A stretch of 37,859 bases of DNA from a virus. Position numbers and translations under genes: made by a program. The stretch spans positions 1 to 37,859 of the IMG/VR virus record IMGVR_UViG_3300017782_006943; one strand, given 5' to 3'. Shown here piece after piece: positions 7,693 through 17,381 of this stretch; within the stretch, counting starts at the first letter, position 1; each line of letters opens with the position of its first letter. The notes beneath the pieces were generated by a model, which saw only the letters and a program-made list of their open reading frames with translations, was not told the origin of the DNA and made no database searches.

Positions 7693-8244
7693 CTACACAC
7701 TGTTATCATCATTTAAGATTTGATCCGTATCTTTAAGTAGCTTCTTTATTTTTACCGAAATATAATTACTCTTCCACTTATATTCCTCGAGAAATCCTTT
7801 CCATACTGCAACAACTTTGCGTACTTTTTCTTGCTCCTTATTATTAAATGCGATGCCATTATCACCTCTTTTTATAATTTTTAAAATATGAGATATAAAT
7901 GTATCTTCATCTGCATCAATTGAGGATGTTGGCTCATCAACAATGAACTCTATCTCTTCTGGTATTGCAAAATGTCTTTTTTCTCTCTTTAACGATTCAA
8001 TCTCTTGCTGTTTTTGTTTAATTTTAACCTCTAAACTATCAATTACTTGTTTAAGGTCATTAATCTCACCATCTTTTCCAGTTACAATGCCGTGTATAAC
8101 GTTATTAGCGTCAGCTCTTACTTGTTGTGTAATTTCATTACGCAATCTCTGCTCAGTTTCTGATGTCACTTTATCAAAATAAGAAGAGGTATCGCTCGGT
8201 GGTCTAAACGATGTTGCGCCAACTTTACTATCCCAGTTACTCAT
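7693..8244 (-). CDS. Hypothetical coiled-coil protein, 183 aa
   Basis: The N-terminus (MSNWDSKVGATSFRPPSDTS) looks unstructured. Residues about 25-90 contain a heptad-like stretch rich in Lys, Glu, Leu and Ile typical of a coiled coil. The C-terminal third is basic with an acidic end (DDNSV). No family is recognised. A TAAAAT box lies 6 nt before the ATG. It sits downstream of the small acidic gene at 8353-8721, separated from it by a terminator, so it is probably transcribed on its own. It could be a scaffold or a replication-associated factor, but nothing in the sequence decides this. Confidence 0.7.
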   Translation of the reverse strand: MSNWDSKVGATSFRPPSDTSSYFDKVTSETEQRLRNEITQQVRADANNVIHGIVTGKDGEINDLKQVIDSLEVKIKQKQQEIESLKREKRHFAIPEEIEFIVDEPTSSIDADEDTFISHILKIIKRGDNGIAFNNKEQEKVRKVVAVWKGFLEEYKWKSNYISVKIKKLLKDTDQILNDDNSV

Positions 8245-8250
8245 ATATAT

Positions 8251-8256
8251 ATTTTA
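8251..8256 (-). promoter_or_regulatory. TAAAAT box, 6 nt before the start at 8244
   Basis: On the minus strand TAAAAT is followed by ATATAT and ATG. It is a weaker match to TATAAT than the others listed but has the same placement. Confidence 0.4.
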
Positions 8257-8290
8257 ATGGATATTACACGTGTTTGCAATAAAAAATACA

Positions 8291-8328
8291 CAAAAAAATA
8301 CAGTCTCCGATTACTCAGCGACTGTATT
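8291..8328 (-). terminator. Intrinsic terminator downstream of the 8353-8721 gene
   Basis: On the minus strand a 9-bp stem (AATACAGTC with GACTGTATT) has an inner 4-bp CTGA/TCGG stem with one wobble pair, separated from it by a G-A mismatch and closed by a GTAA loop. A T-run follows directly. This should end transcription from the small acidic gene and possibly from the polymerase operon. Confidence 0.88.
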
Positions 8329-8352
8329 ATTTGTTTTACCTGCAGGTTCTAG

Positions 8353-8721
8353 CTAGTCATCAAACAACTTGATAACTTCACCGTCATCAGCTGGAGCATC
8401 CGCCGGTACAAGAACCGGGTTCACAATCTTTTCGTATTGAGCAGAGATACGCGGATCTACTTCAAAATCTTCACCAATCGCGATCGCAGCTTTATCGTAA
8501 CTAAAGTAGTTATTACGTGATTTTTCGTCACCCACCGGTGTTACAAATTCTGCAAAGAAGAGCGGAAAAAGTTGAACGGAAAGTTGACCGTTCTCCTGTT
8601 GTTGCACGCCAATCATTACAGGGTTTTGCACCTTAATTGCTTTCTCAGTTGCTTCTGCGAGAGCTCCAAAAATCGAGCGCCCGGCGTTATCAATGAATGT
8701 AATATATGTTTGTTCTTCCAT
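8353..8721 (-). CDS. Small acidic protein of unknown function next to DNA polymerase
   Basis: 122 residues. The start reads MEEQTYITFIDNAGRSIFG; the core is beta-strand-like (PVMIGVQQQENGQLSVQLF), and the C-terminus is acidic and ends IKLFDD. Base composition looks more GC-rich than in its neighbours, which could mean strong expression. Tandem TATAAT boxes precede the start (the nearer 8 nt away), and a strong terminator follows, so it is likely a single, well-expressed unit. The hydrophobic residue in an acidic tail faintly recalls the C-terminal tips of single-stranded DNA-binding proteins, but there is no further similarity and I do not assign that function. Confidence 0.8.
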   Translation of the reverse strand: MEEQTYITFIDNAGRSIFGALAEATEKAIKVQNPVMIGVQQQENGQLSVQLFPLFFAEFVTPVGDEKSRNNYFSYDKAAIAIGEDFEVDPRISAQYEKIVNPVLVPADAPADDGEVIKLFDD

Positions 8722-8729
8722 ATCTATAT

Positions 8730-8740
8730 ATTATATTATA
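8730..8740 (-). promoter_or_regulatory. Tandem overlapping TATAAT boxes before the 8353-8721 gene
   Basis: On the minus strand TATAATATAAT gives two -10-like hexamers sharing a T. The second ends 8 nt before the ATG at 8721. Confidence 0.55.
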
Positions 8741-8752
8741 TATACCTTATAA

Positions 8753-11311
8753 TCAACTTAAAAGTTCTAATAAGTTTGTTTGAGTAAGTGACCCTGGCTT
8801 TTGTACTGCCCAGTTAACATTTTCATAGAACGGTTGGATAGCTGAGAAGATAATTTTGTCGAACATCTTTTCATAATCGACGTGAAAACATTTCTTAAAT
8901 TCATCGGGATAATAATACTTGTATGCAATACTATCTACATTATAAGCATTTGGCTTTTGTACATAAAAATACCTTACCTTATCACCGCTGCCGATTGATT
9001 CATATTCATTTTCAATATTAAAGCGACGTAAAAGTGTATTATGGAAATACGCTGATTTTACATGATTAGGCATGCCTTTGGCGGTCTTAAATCCGTCGCA
9101 TTCAGATGCATACTTTTCATAATTTTTAATACCTGATACGCGGGCGATATCTTCTATCGGCAGATCTTTAAATATCTTATAAGCTTCATTTAGCACATTA
9201 TTGGTTTTTGTAATATCGCGCGTATTCAGCATGATCTCGATGATATTCTTGACGTACGGTTTAACTGCAGCTGGCATAGTACTACGAACGACATCCACGC
9301 CAGTATACTTGTATTTATCCATCTCTATCCCTTCATCATCCAGGATGTGCATAACATATCGCTTCTTAGCTAAGAAAACCCCTACATCGGCAATTATCTC
9401 ACGCTTAAAAACGAACCTGCAATCCTCGGAGTTTAAACTCTTTGCACCCCATGTTTTAATATGCTTATTAAGATAATCTTCAACGTTCTGAACTTCTGTA
9501 TGTAACTCCGAGGTAAGCTTACCATCTGACCCTGTAAATTGAATATCTGTATTATCTATAATAGGCTTAATTGAGATGTACGAACTATCTGTATCGTTAT
9601 AAACCACACAATCATTTAATATCTTAGCATCTTCGATACCTACTCGCTCGGTAATGTATTTCTTGAGTAACTCGTTAGACGTTTTAATTACTGCTTGCCC
9701 GGTAAGAGTAATAGAGCTAGCAATATCATCATCACCGAAAGGTGCGTTTTTATTACCAAAATAGCCATAAATTGAGTTAATAAAAATCTTAATACATAAC
9801 TGCTTAGCGTCTAACTGATCTATCTTAACCTTCGTAGCTTTGTCTTTATTTTTACTGTACGCGCGCTTAAGAGCAGTTAGCTCTCTTTTTACTTCAACTC
9901 GCTTGTTATAATATTCATCGAGAATTTCTGGCATAACACCTTTACGCTTTTGCGTAAATAGTACATTGGCTTTGCTTATCGCTATCTTCTCGTCATTAAC
10001 GAACTTAGCAAAGTTTTTTATTGGCAGAGTAAATGTCTTACCATTTACATGTCGAATAGTTACATCCTTATCTGTCTTATCTTCGATCTTACCTACCTTA
10101 GTCTCCGGAGACATATTTAAGGATATCATCACATTCGGGTATAGTGAGTTAGCATCGAATGATATAATATCAGTCTGAAAGCCTTTAAGTGGGACTCCTA
10201 CATATGCTCCCGGGTTCTTACCAGTATCTTCATTACGTATAAAGGTATGTATAAGTTGACCGCGTCGTCTACCTCTAATAGCTGTTGCACCATTAATTAC
10301 AGATAATGCACCCATAGCTGCTTCAAAAGTAGTTAACCCCGTATATGCTAACATACGTAGTAGTTCAATAAACTTCAGTTTTACCTCGAGGTGCTTAAGC
10401 AATCTAACGTCTTGAATATTATAATCAACAAACGTCTGCCAATCATCATCAGATAAAGTCGCGAGGTTCATATTACCGAACTCAACTTTTTTCTGACCTA
10501 ACTCTAGCTCTCCAATAGCGTCTAACTTATAGCTCTCACGGAGCCCTTGAGTAAACTTCTTATATACGTCAAGATAGTCAATCAGTGAAATACCTTCGAT
10601 ATACCATTTTACCTGTTCAGCGCCGAACTGACCTCTGATCGTTCTACTATAGACATTACCGACAGGTGACATACGATTAACCCATTCATCACCTAGTATA
10701 CGACGACAACGGTTTACAATATACGGGATATCGAAAAACTCTGAATTCCAACCAGATAAAATATCAGGGTAATCTACTTCCAAGAATTGTATGAAAGCCA
10801 TGAAGAGATCTTTCTCATCCGCGCAGTGAATGTACGTAACATCATCTTGTGTATTATTATATGGCTTTATTCCCCATGCAGTAAATTTATCATCAAGTGA
10901 ATCATAAACAGTTATAACGGTTACAGGATGATTAGCTGTTTTAATATCTGGAAAACTATCCGGTGAATAGGTTTCGATATCAATAAACATCGTCTTAATA
11001 GGGTTACTATTAAATTCCGGTTCCTCATTTACCTTCCAATATGTATCAACTAGAAATTGCTGATGAGCTGGCAGATTTTCAAATACTCGTTTTGTACCAG
11101 AATCTTTTAAGAACTTATAGCGGTTATATTGACTTTTGAATTTTTTCTTAATTAACTTAGTACCAAATATCGATTCGTAGTTTCCAGGGCCTTCAACATA
11201 AAGATATGGCTCTACACTAGTTTCAAATCGTACTCTATTACCCTCTTCATCCCAAGTGAAGAGAGTTACAGTACCTTCACGTCCATTATAAATTGCATTA
11301 CGATAACTCAC
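8753..11311 (-). CDS. 43: Family B replicative DNA polymerase (T4 gp43-like)
   Basis: 852 residues, slightly shorter than T4 gp43 (898). The 3'-5' exonuclease motifs are Exo I with Asp111 and Glu113 (FIDIETYS), Exo II WNSEFFDIP near 188-195, and Exo III YNIQDVRLL at 297-305. The polymerase motifs are A (FDANSLYPNVM, 385-395), B (KIFINSIYGYFGN, 508-520) and C (YNDTDSSYIS, 571-580). The start is a GTG, set by a TATAAT 7 nt upstream; an ATG two bases earlier is out of frame and stops at once (ATGTGA). The C-terminal PGSLTQTNLLELLS may contact the sliding clamp, by analogy with T4. It replicates phage DNA with clamp, loader and helicase genes that lie outside the window. Confidence 0.97.
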   Translation of the reverse strand: MSYRNAIYNGREGTVTLFTWDEEGNRVRFETSVEPYLYVEGPGNYESIFGTKLIKKKFKSQYNRYKFLKDSGTKRVFENLPAHQQFLVDTYWKVNEEPEFNSNPIKTMFIDIETYSPDSFPDIKTANHPVTVITVYDSLDDKFTAWGIKPYNNTQDDVTYIHCADEKDLFMAFIQFLEVDYPDILSGWNSEFFDIPYIVNRCRRILGDEWVNRMSPVGNVYSRTIRGQFGAEQVKWYIEGISLIDYLDVYKKFTQGLRESYKLDAIGELELGQKKVEFGNMNLATLSDDDWQTFVDYNIQDVRLLKHLEVKLKFIELLRMLAYTGLTTFEAAMGALSVINGATAIRGRRRGQLIHTFIRNEDTGKNPGAYVGVPLKGFQTDIISFDANSLYPNVMISLNMSPETKVGKIEDKTDKDVTIRHVNGKTFTLPIKNFAKFVNDEKIAISKANVLFTQKRKGVMPEILDEYYNKRVEVKRELTALKRAYSKNKDKATKVKIDQLDAKQLCIKIFINSIYGYFGNKNAPFGDDDIASSITLTGQAVIKTSNELLKKYITERVGIEDAKILNDCVVYNDTDSSYISIKPIIDNTDIQFTGSDGKLTSELHTEVQNVEDYLNKHIKTWGAKSLNSEDCRFVFKREIIADVGVFLAKKRYVMHILDDEGIEMDKYKYTGVDVVRSTMPAAVKPYVKNIIEIMLNTRDITKTNNVLNEAYKIFKDLPIEDIARVSGIKNYEKYASECDGFKTAKGMPNHVKSAYFHNTLLRRFNIENEYESIGSGDKVRYFYVQKPNAYNVDSIAYKYYYPDEFKKCFHVDYEKMFDKIIFSAIQPFYENVNWAVQKPGSLTQTNLLELLS

Positions 11312-11318
11312 ATATATG

Positions 11319-11324
11319 ATTATA
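11319..11324 (-). promoter_or_regulatory. TATAAT box, 7 nt before the DNA polymerase GTG start
   Basis: On the minus strand TATAAT, CATATAT, then GTG. Spacing is the same as at uvsX and at the radical SAM gene starting at 33076. Confidence 0.6.
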
Positions 11325-11356
11325 TATGATGCTTCGTTATTATCAATAACAAAAAG

Positions 11357-12568
11357 TTAATTATACCTACTCAGATTAACTCTTAGAGGGTCACCTACAC
11401 TATATTGATAGAGTTCGGTATAACAATCAATATTTTTATCATCCTCTAACCATCGTGTATCAGCATATTGACTAGCTTTTTTACATAAAGCTTTATAGCG
11501 CTTTCTATCTTGCAATGTACTTTCAATCTGCGCAATCATCTCTTCCCCGGTCTTAAATTTGATAGGAGCGTTCTCGTATGTGCACATATCTTGACATGCA
11601 ATAGGCAATCCAAGCGCGCATGCTTCAATATATTTCAGGTCAGATTTCGAACGATTGAAAATACTATCCTGTAACGGAGCTACAATCATGTTTACATTTA
11701 GATCATATAAGCCTTGACCGTATTCATACAAACGCTTCCACGGGTGAAATTCGATCTTACCAGCTTGAACGAGAGGTCTTAACGTTAATGGAAAGGCACC
11801 TAAGAATACCCATTGGTACTTGTCAACTGTTTTAGCGATAACTTCATTAACATGATGAAAATCATCACGCTGTTTTACTCTATTATCTACGTCAAAGTGA
11901 GCACCTGAACCGGCATATAAAATACGAGGCTTCTTCTTGTTCCTCTCATAGCTCTCCATCGCACGATTAAGATCAGATTTACCTCCAATCCAGAATTTAG
12001 GCATAAAATTTGGAATAACTGTAACGTTCGGATTACCTGTCTTATCACGGTAATAATCTCTCATAAACGGGCATGTAACAGTAATCTCATCACACATAGC
12101 CATCATCTCCTGAGCTGATTGTCTTATCTTAGGATCTGTAAACGCACCTTTATATTTGTTATAGTCCGGAATATCTTCAGCAAAACAAATATCATCAATT
12201 TCATATATAAGACGCATACCAGTTTTATCTGCCATGTTTCTAAGAAATTTAACAAACTCTAATTGCTGTGGTGTTGCTTGTCTCTGAATTCTAACACCCT
12301 TAACTCCACCGTAATATCTAGGATCACCATTCATTACAGTCGTTCCGTGTACAACTGCTTTATTATGAGCATTCATAACTTGCTCTGGCCATATCATCCT
12401 CCAGTGGCCGCAACCACTATAATCAGCATAATAATTCATAAAGCGAGGTAATCCAACCTCAGCCGGCGTTGCTACAGGTTTCGGTTTGACACTAGTTGCA
12501 TTAGGTTGACCGCTATTTGGCCGAGCTGGTGACTTAAGCTGAAATGGTACGTTTCCTTGAATTAACAT
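11357..12568 (-). CDS. GT-B type glycosyltransferase
   Basis: 403 residues. The first 40 are Pro/Ser/Lys-rich and probably flexible. The body has features of family-4-like GT-B enzymes: an N-terminal domain with RLIYEIDDI and EITVTCPFMRDYY, a linker VTVIPNFMPKFW, a strand RILYAGSGAHFD that starts the donor-binding domain, and a C-terminal KSDLKYIEACALGLPIACQD, which fits the E-x7-E-like nucleotide-sugar site (Glu in YIEAC). It lies in the replication block between gp46 and DNA polymerase, as glycosyltransferases sometimes do in T4-like phages, where they modify DNA or virion proteins. The acceptor is unknown. No Shine-Dalgarno sequence or clear promoter is seen before its ATG. Confidence 0.8.
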   Translation of the reverse strand: MLIQGNVPFQLKSPARPNSGQPNATSVKPKPVATPAEVGLPRFMNYYADYSGCGHWRMIWPEQVMNAHNKAVVHGTTVMNGDPRYYGGVKGVRIQRQATPQQLEFVKFLRNMADKTGMRLIYEIDDICFAEDIPDYNKYKGAFTDPKIRQSAQEMMAMCDEITVTCPFMRDYYRDKTGNPNVTVIPNFMPKFWIGGKSDLNRAMESYERNKKKPRILYAGSGAHFDVDNRVKQRDDFHHVNEVIAKTVDKYQWVFLGAFPLTLRPLVQAGKIEFHPWKRLYEYGQGLYDLNVNMIVAPLQDSIFNRSKSDLKYIEACALGLPIACQDMCTYENAPIKFKTGEEMIAQIESTLQDRKRYKALCKKASQYADTRWLEDDKNIDCYTELYQYSVGDPLRVNLSRYN

Positions 12569-12594
12569 ATTTAATAATTAATAAGTTTTTTATG

Positions 12595-14400
12595 CTAATC
12601 CACAAAGTTTACACGCTTTGTGATACCATTATGCTTTTCTAGGAATATAATATCACCGGTCGCCGCTTTTATACTTTCCTTTCGATGGCTAATAACAAAT
12701 ACACATTCATTTAGCTTCTCAACCCTTTCATTTAAGATCTCTAAAACTAGATCAACTCCCTTTTCATCCAAACTACTATCAAATAATTCATCGTAAAAAC
12801 TTAAGTTATAATGTACATCTCCTTGAGCCTTTCTCATATCCATAAATGAAAAAAGGCATGCCAAATCAATAGCTTTTCTTTCTGCTCCGGAGAAGTTATT
12901 ATAGAGACATATCTTACCTTTTTCATTTAAAATCTCTTCCTCAAAATATTCGTTAAAAACGCATATACTATTACTATCAAGCTTTTTTAGGTAGTGAGTT
13001 AGTTTAGAGTTAAAGTTTCTTAGTATCTTTTTAACGATATAACTTTTTACCCCTTCTTCACTTACCACAAACTTAACTACATCAAGCATATCAATATTCT
13101 TTTTAATATTGCTTAGCTCGGTGGTAATCGTCGATGATTTAGTCTCTAACTCAACTACAATATCGCTGAATGTATTGGTATCATTGCATGTAGATTTTAA
13201 CTCTTCCTCCATCTCCGATACGCATCTCTTAATGTAATCTATAGATTCTCTAATATGACCTATACCATATTTCTGCTTTTCGATGTTAGCTATTTTATCA
13301 GTTACGACTCCAACTGCCTGGTCGACTTTTTCTATTTCACTATCAATAGCAGTCAATTCATTTGTAAGATTAGCTAACTCTGACTTACCGTTAGTAATAA
13401 TATTTTTAAGATTTTCTTTCTCTTCTTCAATAAGCTCCAAGTCATGATCTTCAATAGAGCGTAAACATACAGGGCAATTTTCTTCACCTGTTCCTATACG
13501 TCTATAGGTTTCTGCCGAGTTCTTTAAATTAAGCTTTAATTCGATAATATTGCTATTAATATTATCCCTATCGGCTTTCTTTGAATCTATTAATGCTGTT
13601 AACTCAGTCAGCTTATCTTTATACGGCTTCTCATCCAATTTTTCGATAACTTCTAGTCGATCGTTAGCTTCTTTTAAATCATCCTTATGCTTTGCTAGGT
13701 TAGTTTGTAAAGTTTCAGTTTTCTTTTCTTTATCGACATTAAAACTATCTCTTTGAGATTTTTGCACAGTCAGGTAATTATTAGTCTCTTCAAGCCGGGT
13801 TATATTAGTATCAAAATCTTGCTTAATAAGACTTTGATCAGACCGTAACTCTGTTAACATTTTTGAGAATATCTCTAAGCTAAATATCTTTTCAATAAAC
13901 TTTCTCTTCTCGACCTTATTTTTTGCCATAAAGGGTATATGGTTGTTGAGAGTCATTATAACACAATTTTGAAAAACTTCTGGTGATGATGATAGAATAG
14001 TTTCAATATAGTGATTAGTATTACCAATCGTATCCCTGGTCTTATCAACCCCATTCTTGAATATATTACATTTAGATGGGCCTAGAGTACGTACTATATG
14101 AAAGTCGTTTCTACCGTAATGCGGGTCATTAATTGCAAATGATAACTCAACAATTGATTTGCCTTCTGTTAAATTATTAGGTATAAATTGTTTTCTAATC
14201 TCCCTGAGAGTACTACCAAAGATAGCAAAATATAAAGCATCAGCTATTGTACTTTTACCGACACCATTTCGTCTATCTTCTTTATCTCGGTTTATACCAG
14301 TTACAATATGTAACCCTTTATTAAATTCAACGCACACCTCATCTTCGCCTACAGACAGGAAGTTCTTTATTTTAAGTTGTTTAAATGTAACGTATTTCAT
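12595..14400 (-). CDS. 46: gp46-like recombination endonuclease subunit (SbcC/Rad50 family)
   Basis: 601 residues (T4 gp46 is 560). This is the ATPase arm of the gp46/gp47 complex that resects DNA ends for recombination-dependent replication. Walker A is NGVGKST at 45-51. Two long coiled-coil arms flank a zinc-hook CPVC at 309-312. The ABC signature FSGAERK is at 503-509, the Walker B region FYDELFDS near 535-542, and a conserved His in VISHRKES follows. The start codon shares its A with the stop of gp47 (TAATG), so translation is coupled, as expected for two subunits of one complex. Confidence 0.95.
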   Translation of the reverse strand: MKYVTFKQLKIKNFLSVGEDEVCVEFNKGLHIVTGINRDKEDRRNGVGKSTIADALYFAIFGSTLREIRKQFIPNNLTEGKSIVELSFAINDPHYGRNDFHIVRTLGPSKCNIFKNGVDKTRDTIGNTNHYIETILSSSPEVFQNCVIMTLNNHIPFMAKNKVEKRKFIEKIFSLEIFSKMLTELRSDQSLIKQDFDTNITRLEETNNYLTVQKSQRDSFNVDKEKKTETLQTNLAKHKDDLKEANDRLEVIEKLDEKPYKDKLTELTALIDSKKADRDNINSNIIELKLNLKNSAETYRRIGTGEENCPVCLRSIEDHDLELIEEEKENLKNIITNGKSELANLTNELTAIDSEIEKVDQAVGVVTDKIANIEKQKYGIGHIRESIDYIKRCVSEMEEELKSTCNDTNTFSDIVVELETKSSTITTELSNIKKNIDMLDVVKFVVSEEGVKSYIVKKILRNFNSKLTHYLKKLDSNSICVFNEYFEEEILNEKGKICLYNNFSGAERKAIDLACLFSFMDMRKAQGDVHYNLSFYDELFDSSLDEKGVDLVLEILNERVEKLNECVFVISHRKESIKAATGDIIFLEKHNGITKRVNFVD

Positions 14401-15449
14401 TATGGTCTATCGGTAGATCTTGCGAAGAGATCAGCTGTATACTTCACAACCTCACTTTTATTTTCAATATCAAGTAAATTTACAAATTCAGTTATAGCTT
14501 CAATTATATCAACACCGGAGAGATCAAAATCACCTTCTTCTGAAAACTTAACTTTATTGTAATTGACGTCATAATCTATTCTAATCTCACAAGGCTTATA
14601 ACTAGTCAATTTAGCTATTAATAAATCTAAATGATCGGTGTTAATATTTTTATCAATTATAATTTTAATAATATTATTTGCAATAACCTCATTAAAAAAT
14701 TTTATAGGGTCCGGGTCTGTAATAAGCTTTGATAAGAAGACTTTGATATGCTTAGGGGTTACTGTATTCTCTGTAAACTCGTATGACTGCTCATCTATAT
14801 TCAGAGTATAAAAACCTTTCACCTGTAGTGAATCTCCGAAATCCATCTCGTACGGGTTTCCAACATACACAATTCGCTTTCTACCTTGAAATGTCTTTTC
14901 GTCTCTTAGATGAAAATGACCTGTAAATATTAACGGTGCCTTGGATATAAGAACTTCTGGATCATCTCCATGATCACAAACTTTAAACCCGTTCATCTTA
15001 AAGTTCTCTAACTCAAAGTGACCAAATACTATATCACAATCAGGTATATCATTAATACTTGTACCCCATGGACAGAAAGTTAAACGCTTACTACCAACGG
15101 TTACCGTCTCAAGCTTATCATATATAGTTAGATTACGTCTACCTTTTAATATTGAGAGGCTGTTAATTTCTGAAGTATCTTTATACCAGGCGTCGTGATT
15201 ACCGGTAATCATGGTAATGTTAAAGTCTTTAAATTTATCTAAAAGATCTTTAGCAAAGTTTAATGTCTTGACACTAATCTCATCTCTATAATGGAAAAAA
15301 TCTCCGCAGAATATTATATCATTAATATCTTGTTTTTGTAATTCTTGAATATACCAATCTACCCATTTATTAGCAATACCTAACCAGAAATCGCTATTTT
15401 GATGTACACCTAGATGAATATCAGAAAATATTGCAACTCTATTTTTCAT
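14400..15449 (-). CDS. 47: gp47-like recombination endonuclease subunit (SbcD/Mre11 family)
   Basis: 349 residues (T4 gp47 is 339). The calcineurin-type phosphoesterase motifs appear in order: FSDIHLG (9-14), CGDFFHYRD (48-56), TGNHDAW (82-88), FGHFELE, and TGHFHLRDE with the final metal-binding His pair. It is the manganese-dependent nuclease partner of gp46. It overlaps both neighbours through TAATG junctions: its ATG lies on the gp55 stop, and its own stop on the gp46 start. Late sigma factor, gp47 and gp46 thus form one translationally coupled operon. Confidence 0.95.
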   Translation of the reverse strand: MKNRVAIFSDIHLGVHQNSDFWLGIANKWVDWYIQELQKQDINDIIFCGDFFHYRDEISVKTLNFAKDLLDKFKDFNITMITGNHDAWYKDTSEINSLSILKGRRNLTIYDKLETVTVGSKRLTFCPWGTSINDIPDCDIVFGHFELENFKMNGFKVCDHGDDPEVLISKAPLIFTGHFHLRDEKTFQGRKRIVYVGNPYEMDFGDSLQVKGFYTLNIDEQSYEFTENTVTPKHIKVFLSKLITDPDPIKFFNEVIANNIIKIIIDKNINTDHLDLLIAKLTSYKPCEIRIDYDVNYNKVKFSEEGDFDLSGVDIIEAITEFVNLLDIENKSEVVKYTADLFARSTDRP

Positions 15450-15934
15450 TAATTGCTGTATTCAAGATCATCACTGCTCGGTTTAACATACACCTGACCA
15501 TCAGTTACTGCTGCCATCTCTTCCTCGTACACCATTTCCTTATAATTTGTAAGAGTTTCGTGATGTTTCTTTTCTTTTTTAATTCTATTAATAAAAGCAT
15601 GGAACGCAATAGTTGTAAAATACGAAAAAGGATTATACTCAGAATCTACGTTAAACTTCTTATTCTTAAGAGCAGTATACATCTTGACTAACGCGTCGCC
15701 GATCATCTCTTCTTTATATGTATAATTGATAAAATTAGACTTATTACCTAGACCATATGCTATTCGTTTCAGTGAGTTAGCTAACTCGAATATACATACT
15801 TCTGTTTCATAGTAATCACGAATCTGCTGCTTAAAGTCAGCAGGGTTAACATAATATTCGTCTATCTTAGGTTTAGGTCCTCTTTTTTTCTTAACCTTAA
15901 CCGGTTCAACTTTTTTTATTTTTTCTACTGCCAT
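15449..15934 (-). CDS. 55: gp55-like late-transcription sigma factor
   Basis: 161 residues (T4 gp55 is 185). After a basic N-terminus (VKVKKKRGPKPKIDEYY) comes the sigma region-2-like core: KEEMIGDALVKMYTAL, then NPFSYFTTIAFHAFINRIKKEKK, which closely resembles the gp55 segment that binds core RNA polymerase and reads the late -10 box. Its presence fits the TATAAATA-type boxes found throughout this window. The C-terminus is acidic and Tyr-containing (SSDDLEYSN); in T4 the equivalent end contacts the sliding clamp, but no clear clamp-binding motif is obvious here. A TATAAT box lies 10 nt before the ATG. Confidence 0.9.
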   Translation of the reverse strand: MAVEKIKKVEPVKVKKKRGPKPKIDEYYVNPADFKQQIRDYYETEVCIFELANSLKRIAYGLGNKSNFINYTYKEEMIGDALVKMYTALKNKKFNVDSEYNPFSYFTTIAFHAFINRIKKEKKHHETLTNYKEMVYEEEMAAVTDGQVYVKPSSDDLEYSN

Positions 15935-15944
15935 AACTAAGTTA

Positions 15945-15950
15945 ATTATA
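15945..15950 (-). promoter_or_regulatory. TATAAT box, 10 nt before the gp55-like start
   Basis: On the minus strand TATAAT, TAACTTAGTT, ATG at 15934. It gives a leader of a few nucleotides at most for the gp55-gp47-gp46 operon. Confidence 0.5.
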
Positions 15951-15962
15951 TATTACCGGTAG

Positions 15963-17381
15963 CTACTTTTCCACTATATCCGTAATAGTAAATGGTATTT
16001 TTTCCTGTTTGTAAATTTCTATCCTCTTCTCGACATGACGTTTACCGTATTTTAAATTATCAGCTAAATCTATAATTGTAAGTTTTTCTTTATTATCATG
16101 CAATCTTAAACCTCTACCTATAGATTGAATTGTTCTAATGGAGCTTTTACCGCCAGCACCAAAAATAATCATATGTATATTTTTAATATTAACTCCTGTT
16201 GAAAATATAGCGCTAATTGCAATACATATTACATTTGTATTTGTCTCCATTAACTGCTTTATTCTATCTCTTTCTTCAACTTCAACATCTCCACGTATGA
16301 AATATACTTGCTTATCTTTTACGGTGCTCAGTATATCATATAACTTTTCACCATGTATAATATGATTTACTAGCATTAGTATATTGTTATTAAAGTTAGT
16401 ACATACTCTGTGAATTATATTGTTTCGAAATTCATTTTCATATAAAAAATCTAGCTCCGTCTTATATGGATTTTGACCTTTAATAGGTACAGGTTTTATA
16501 TTATAGTCTATATTGAGTATAGATGTTTTAGCAGTAGTTAGATGACGCTCGGTTCTTAAACTATAACTGTCTTTTTCATATATTATACTACCTATTTTAC
16601 CGATAATATTCCATTCATCTGGCTTACTATCAGGTAACGTACCGGTTAATCCAAATTTATGTACAGTTTTAATAGACTGTACCATTTTGTTAATTTTATT
16701 ATTCTTCTTTAATTTATGGCATTCATCAATAATCAACATATCAACATCTTGCAGCCACTCGTTGTCTTTGAATTGACTCTGCAGTATTCCTAAATTGGCA
16801 ATTATAACATTCGCTGTTAGATCAGGTTTAAGCTTGCCAGTCCATCTTGTAAATTTGAATAAAGCATTATATTCCTCAAAATCGGTAAATGTCTGGTTAA
16901 CTAATGTAAGATCAGGCACAATTAATAAACATTTAAAATTATCTTTACGTTGCAGGAAAGCACTCATTAGAATTGAACATATAGTTAGAGTCTTACCTGC
17001 ACCTGTACCCATTTTTAGTATACCTCTACCGTGTTTGATTGCATTTTCACATGCAGCATATTGGTAATCTCTAAGACTATGCGTTAGATTATCATATACT
17101 CTAGTGTCTAATAGACTAGGTTTAACAACACGTGATATTGACTTATCTATTCTAACTTCTTCGTTAGGGTATGTCTCTTTAATAAAGCGCATAATATCGT
17201 AGAACAGACCAGGTTCAAACAAACCGGTAGGAGTGATACAGTATATGCGACTTGCAAAATATTTTGCTCTACCTCTACGGAAACGTGCAGTATCATCTTT
17301 AACGCTAAAATGTTCGCGTATATCTGAAAATAGATCGCCTTGTATACGAACTTTACCTCTGTCAAAACTAAAAGTAATCAT
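15963..17381 (-). CDS. uvsW: UvsW-like superfamily 2 helicase
   Basis: 472 residues (T4 UvsW is 503). UvsW unwinds R-loops and branched DNA and moves the phage from origin-dependent to recombination-dependent replication. An N-terminal substrate domain leads to LRDYQYAACENAI, Walker A GTGAGKT (125-131), a DECH box (219-222), motif III TGTLP (246-250), and motif VI QSIGRGLRL near residue 430. The start overlaps the stop of the uvsY-like gene by four bases (ATGA), so the two are translationally coupled. Fusing or pairing of uvsW and uvsY is common in T4-like phages. Confidence 0.94.
   Translation of the reverse strand: MITFSFDRGKVRIQGDLFSDIREHFSVKDDTARFRRGRAKYFASRIYCITPTGLFEPGLFYDIMRFIKETYPNEEVRIDKSISRVVKPSLLDTRVYDNLTHSLRDYQYAACENAIKHGRGILKMGTGAGKTLTICSILMSAFLQRKDNFKCLLIVPDLTLVNQTFTDFEEYNALFKFTRWTGKLKPDLTANVIIANLGILQSQFKDNEWLQDVDMLIIDECHKLKKNNKINKMVQSIKTVHKFGLTGTLPDSKPDEWNIIGKIGSIIYEKDSYSLRTERHLTTAKTSILNIDYNIKPVPIKGQNPYKTELDFLYENEFRNNIIHRVCTNFNNNILMLVNHIIHGEKLYDILSTVKDKQVYFIRGDVEVEERDRIKQLMETNTNVICIAISAIFSTGVNIKNIHMIIFGAGGKSSIRTIQSIGRGLRLHDNKEKLTIIDLADNLKYGKRHVEKRIEIYKQEKIPFTITDIVEK

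Noticed and set aside
8353-8721. Assignment of the small acidic gene as a single-stranded DNA-binding protein or clamp factor
   Set aside because: Only the acidic tail and the location next to DNA polymerase suggest it; no fold or motif supports it.
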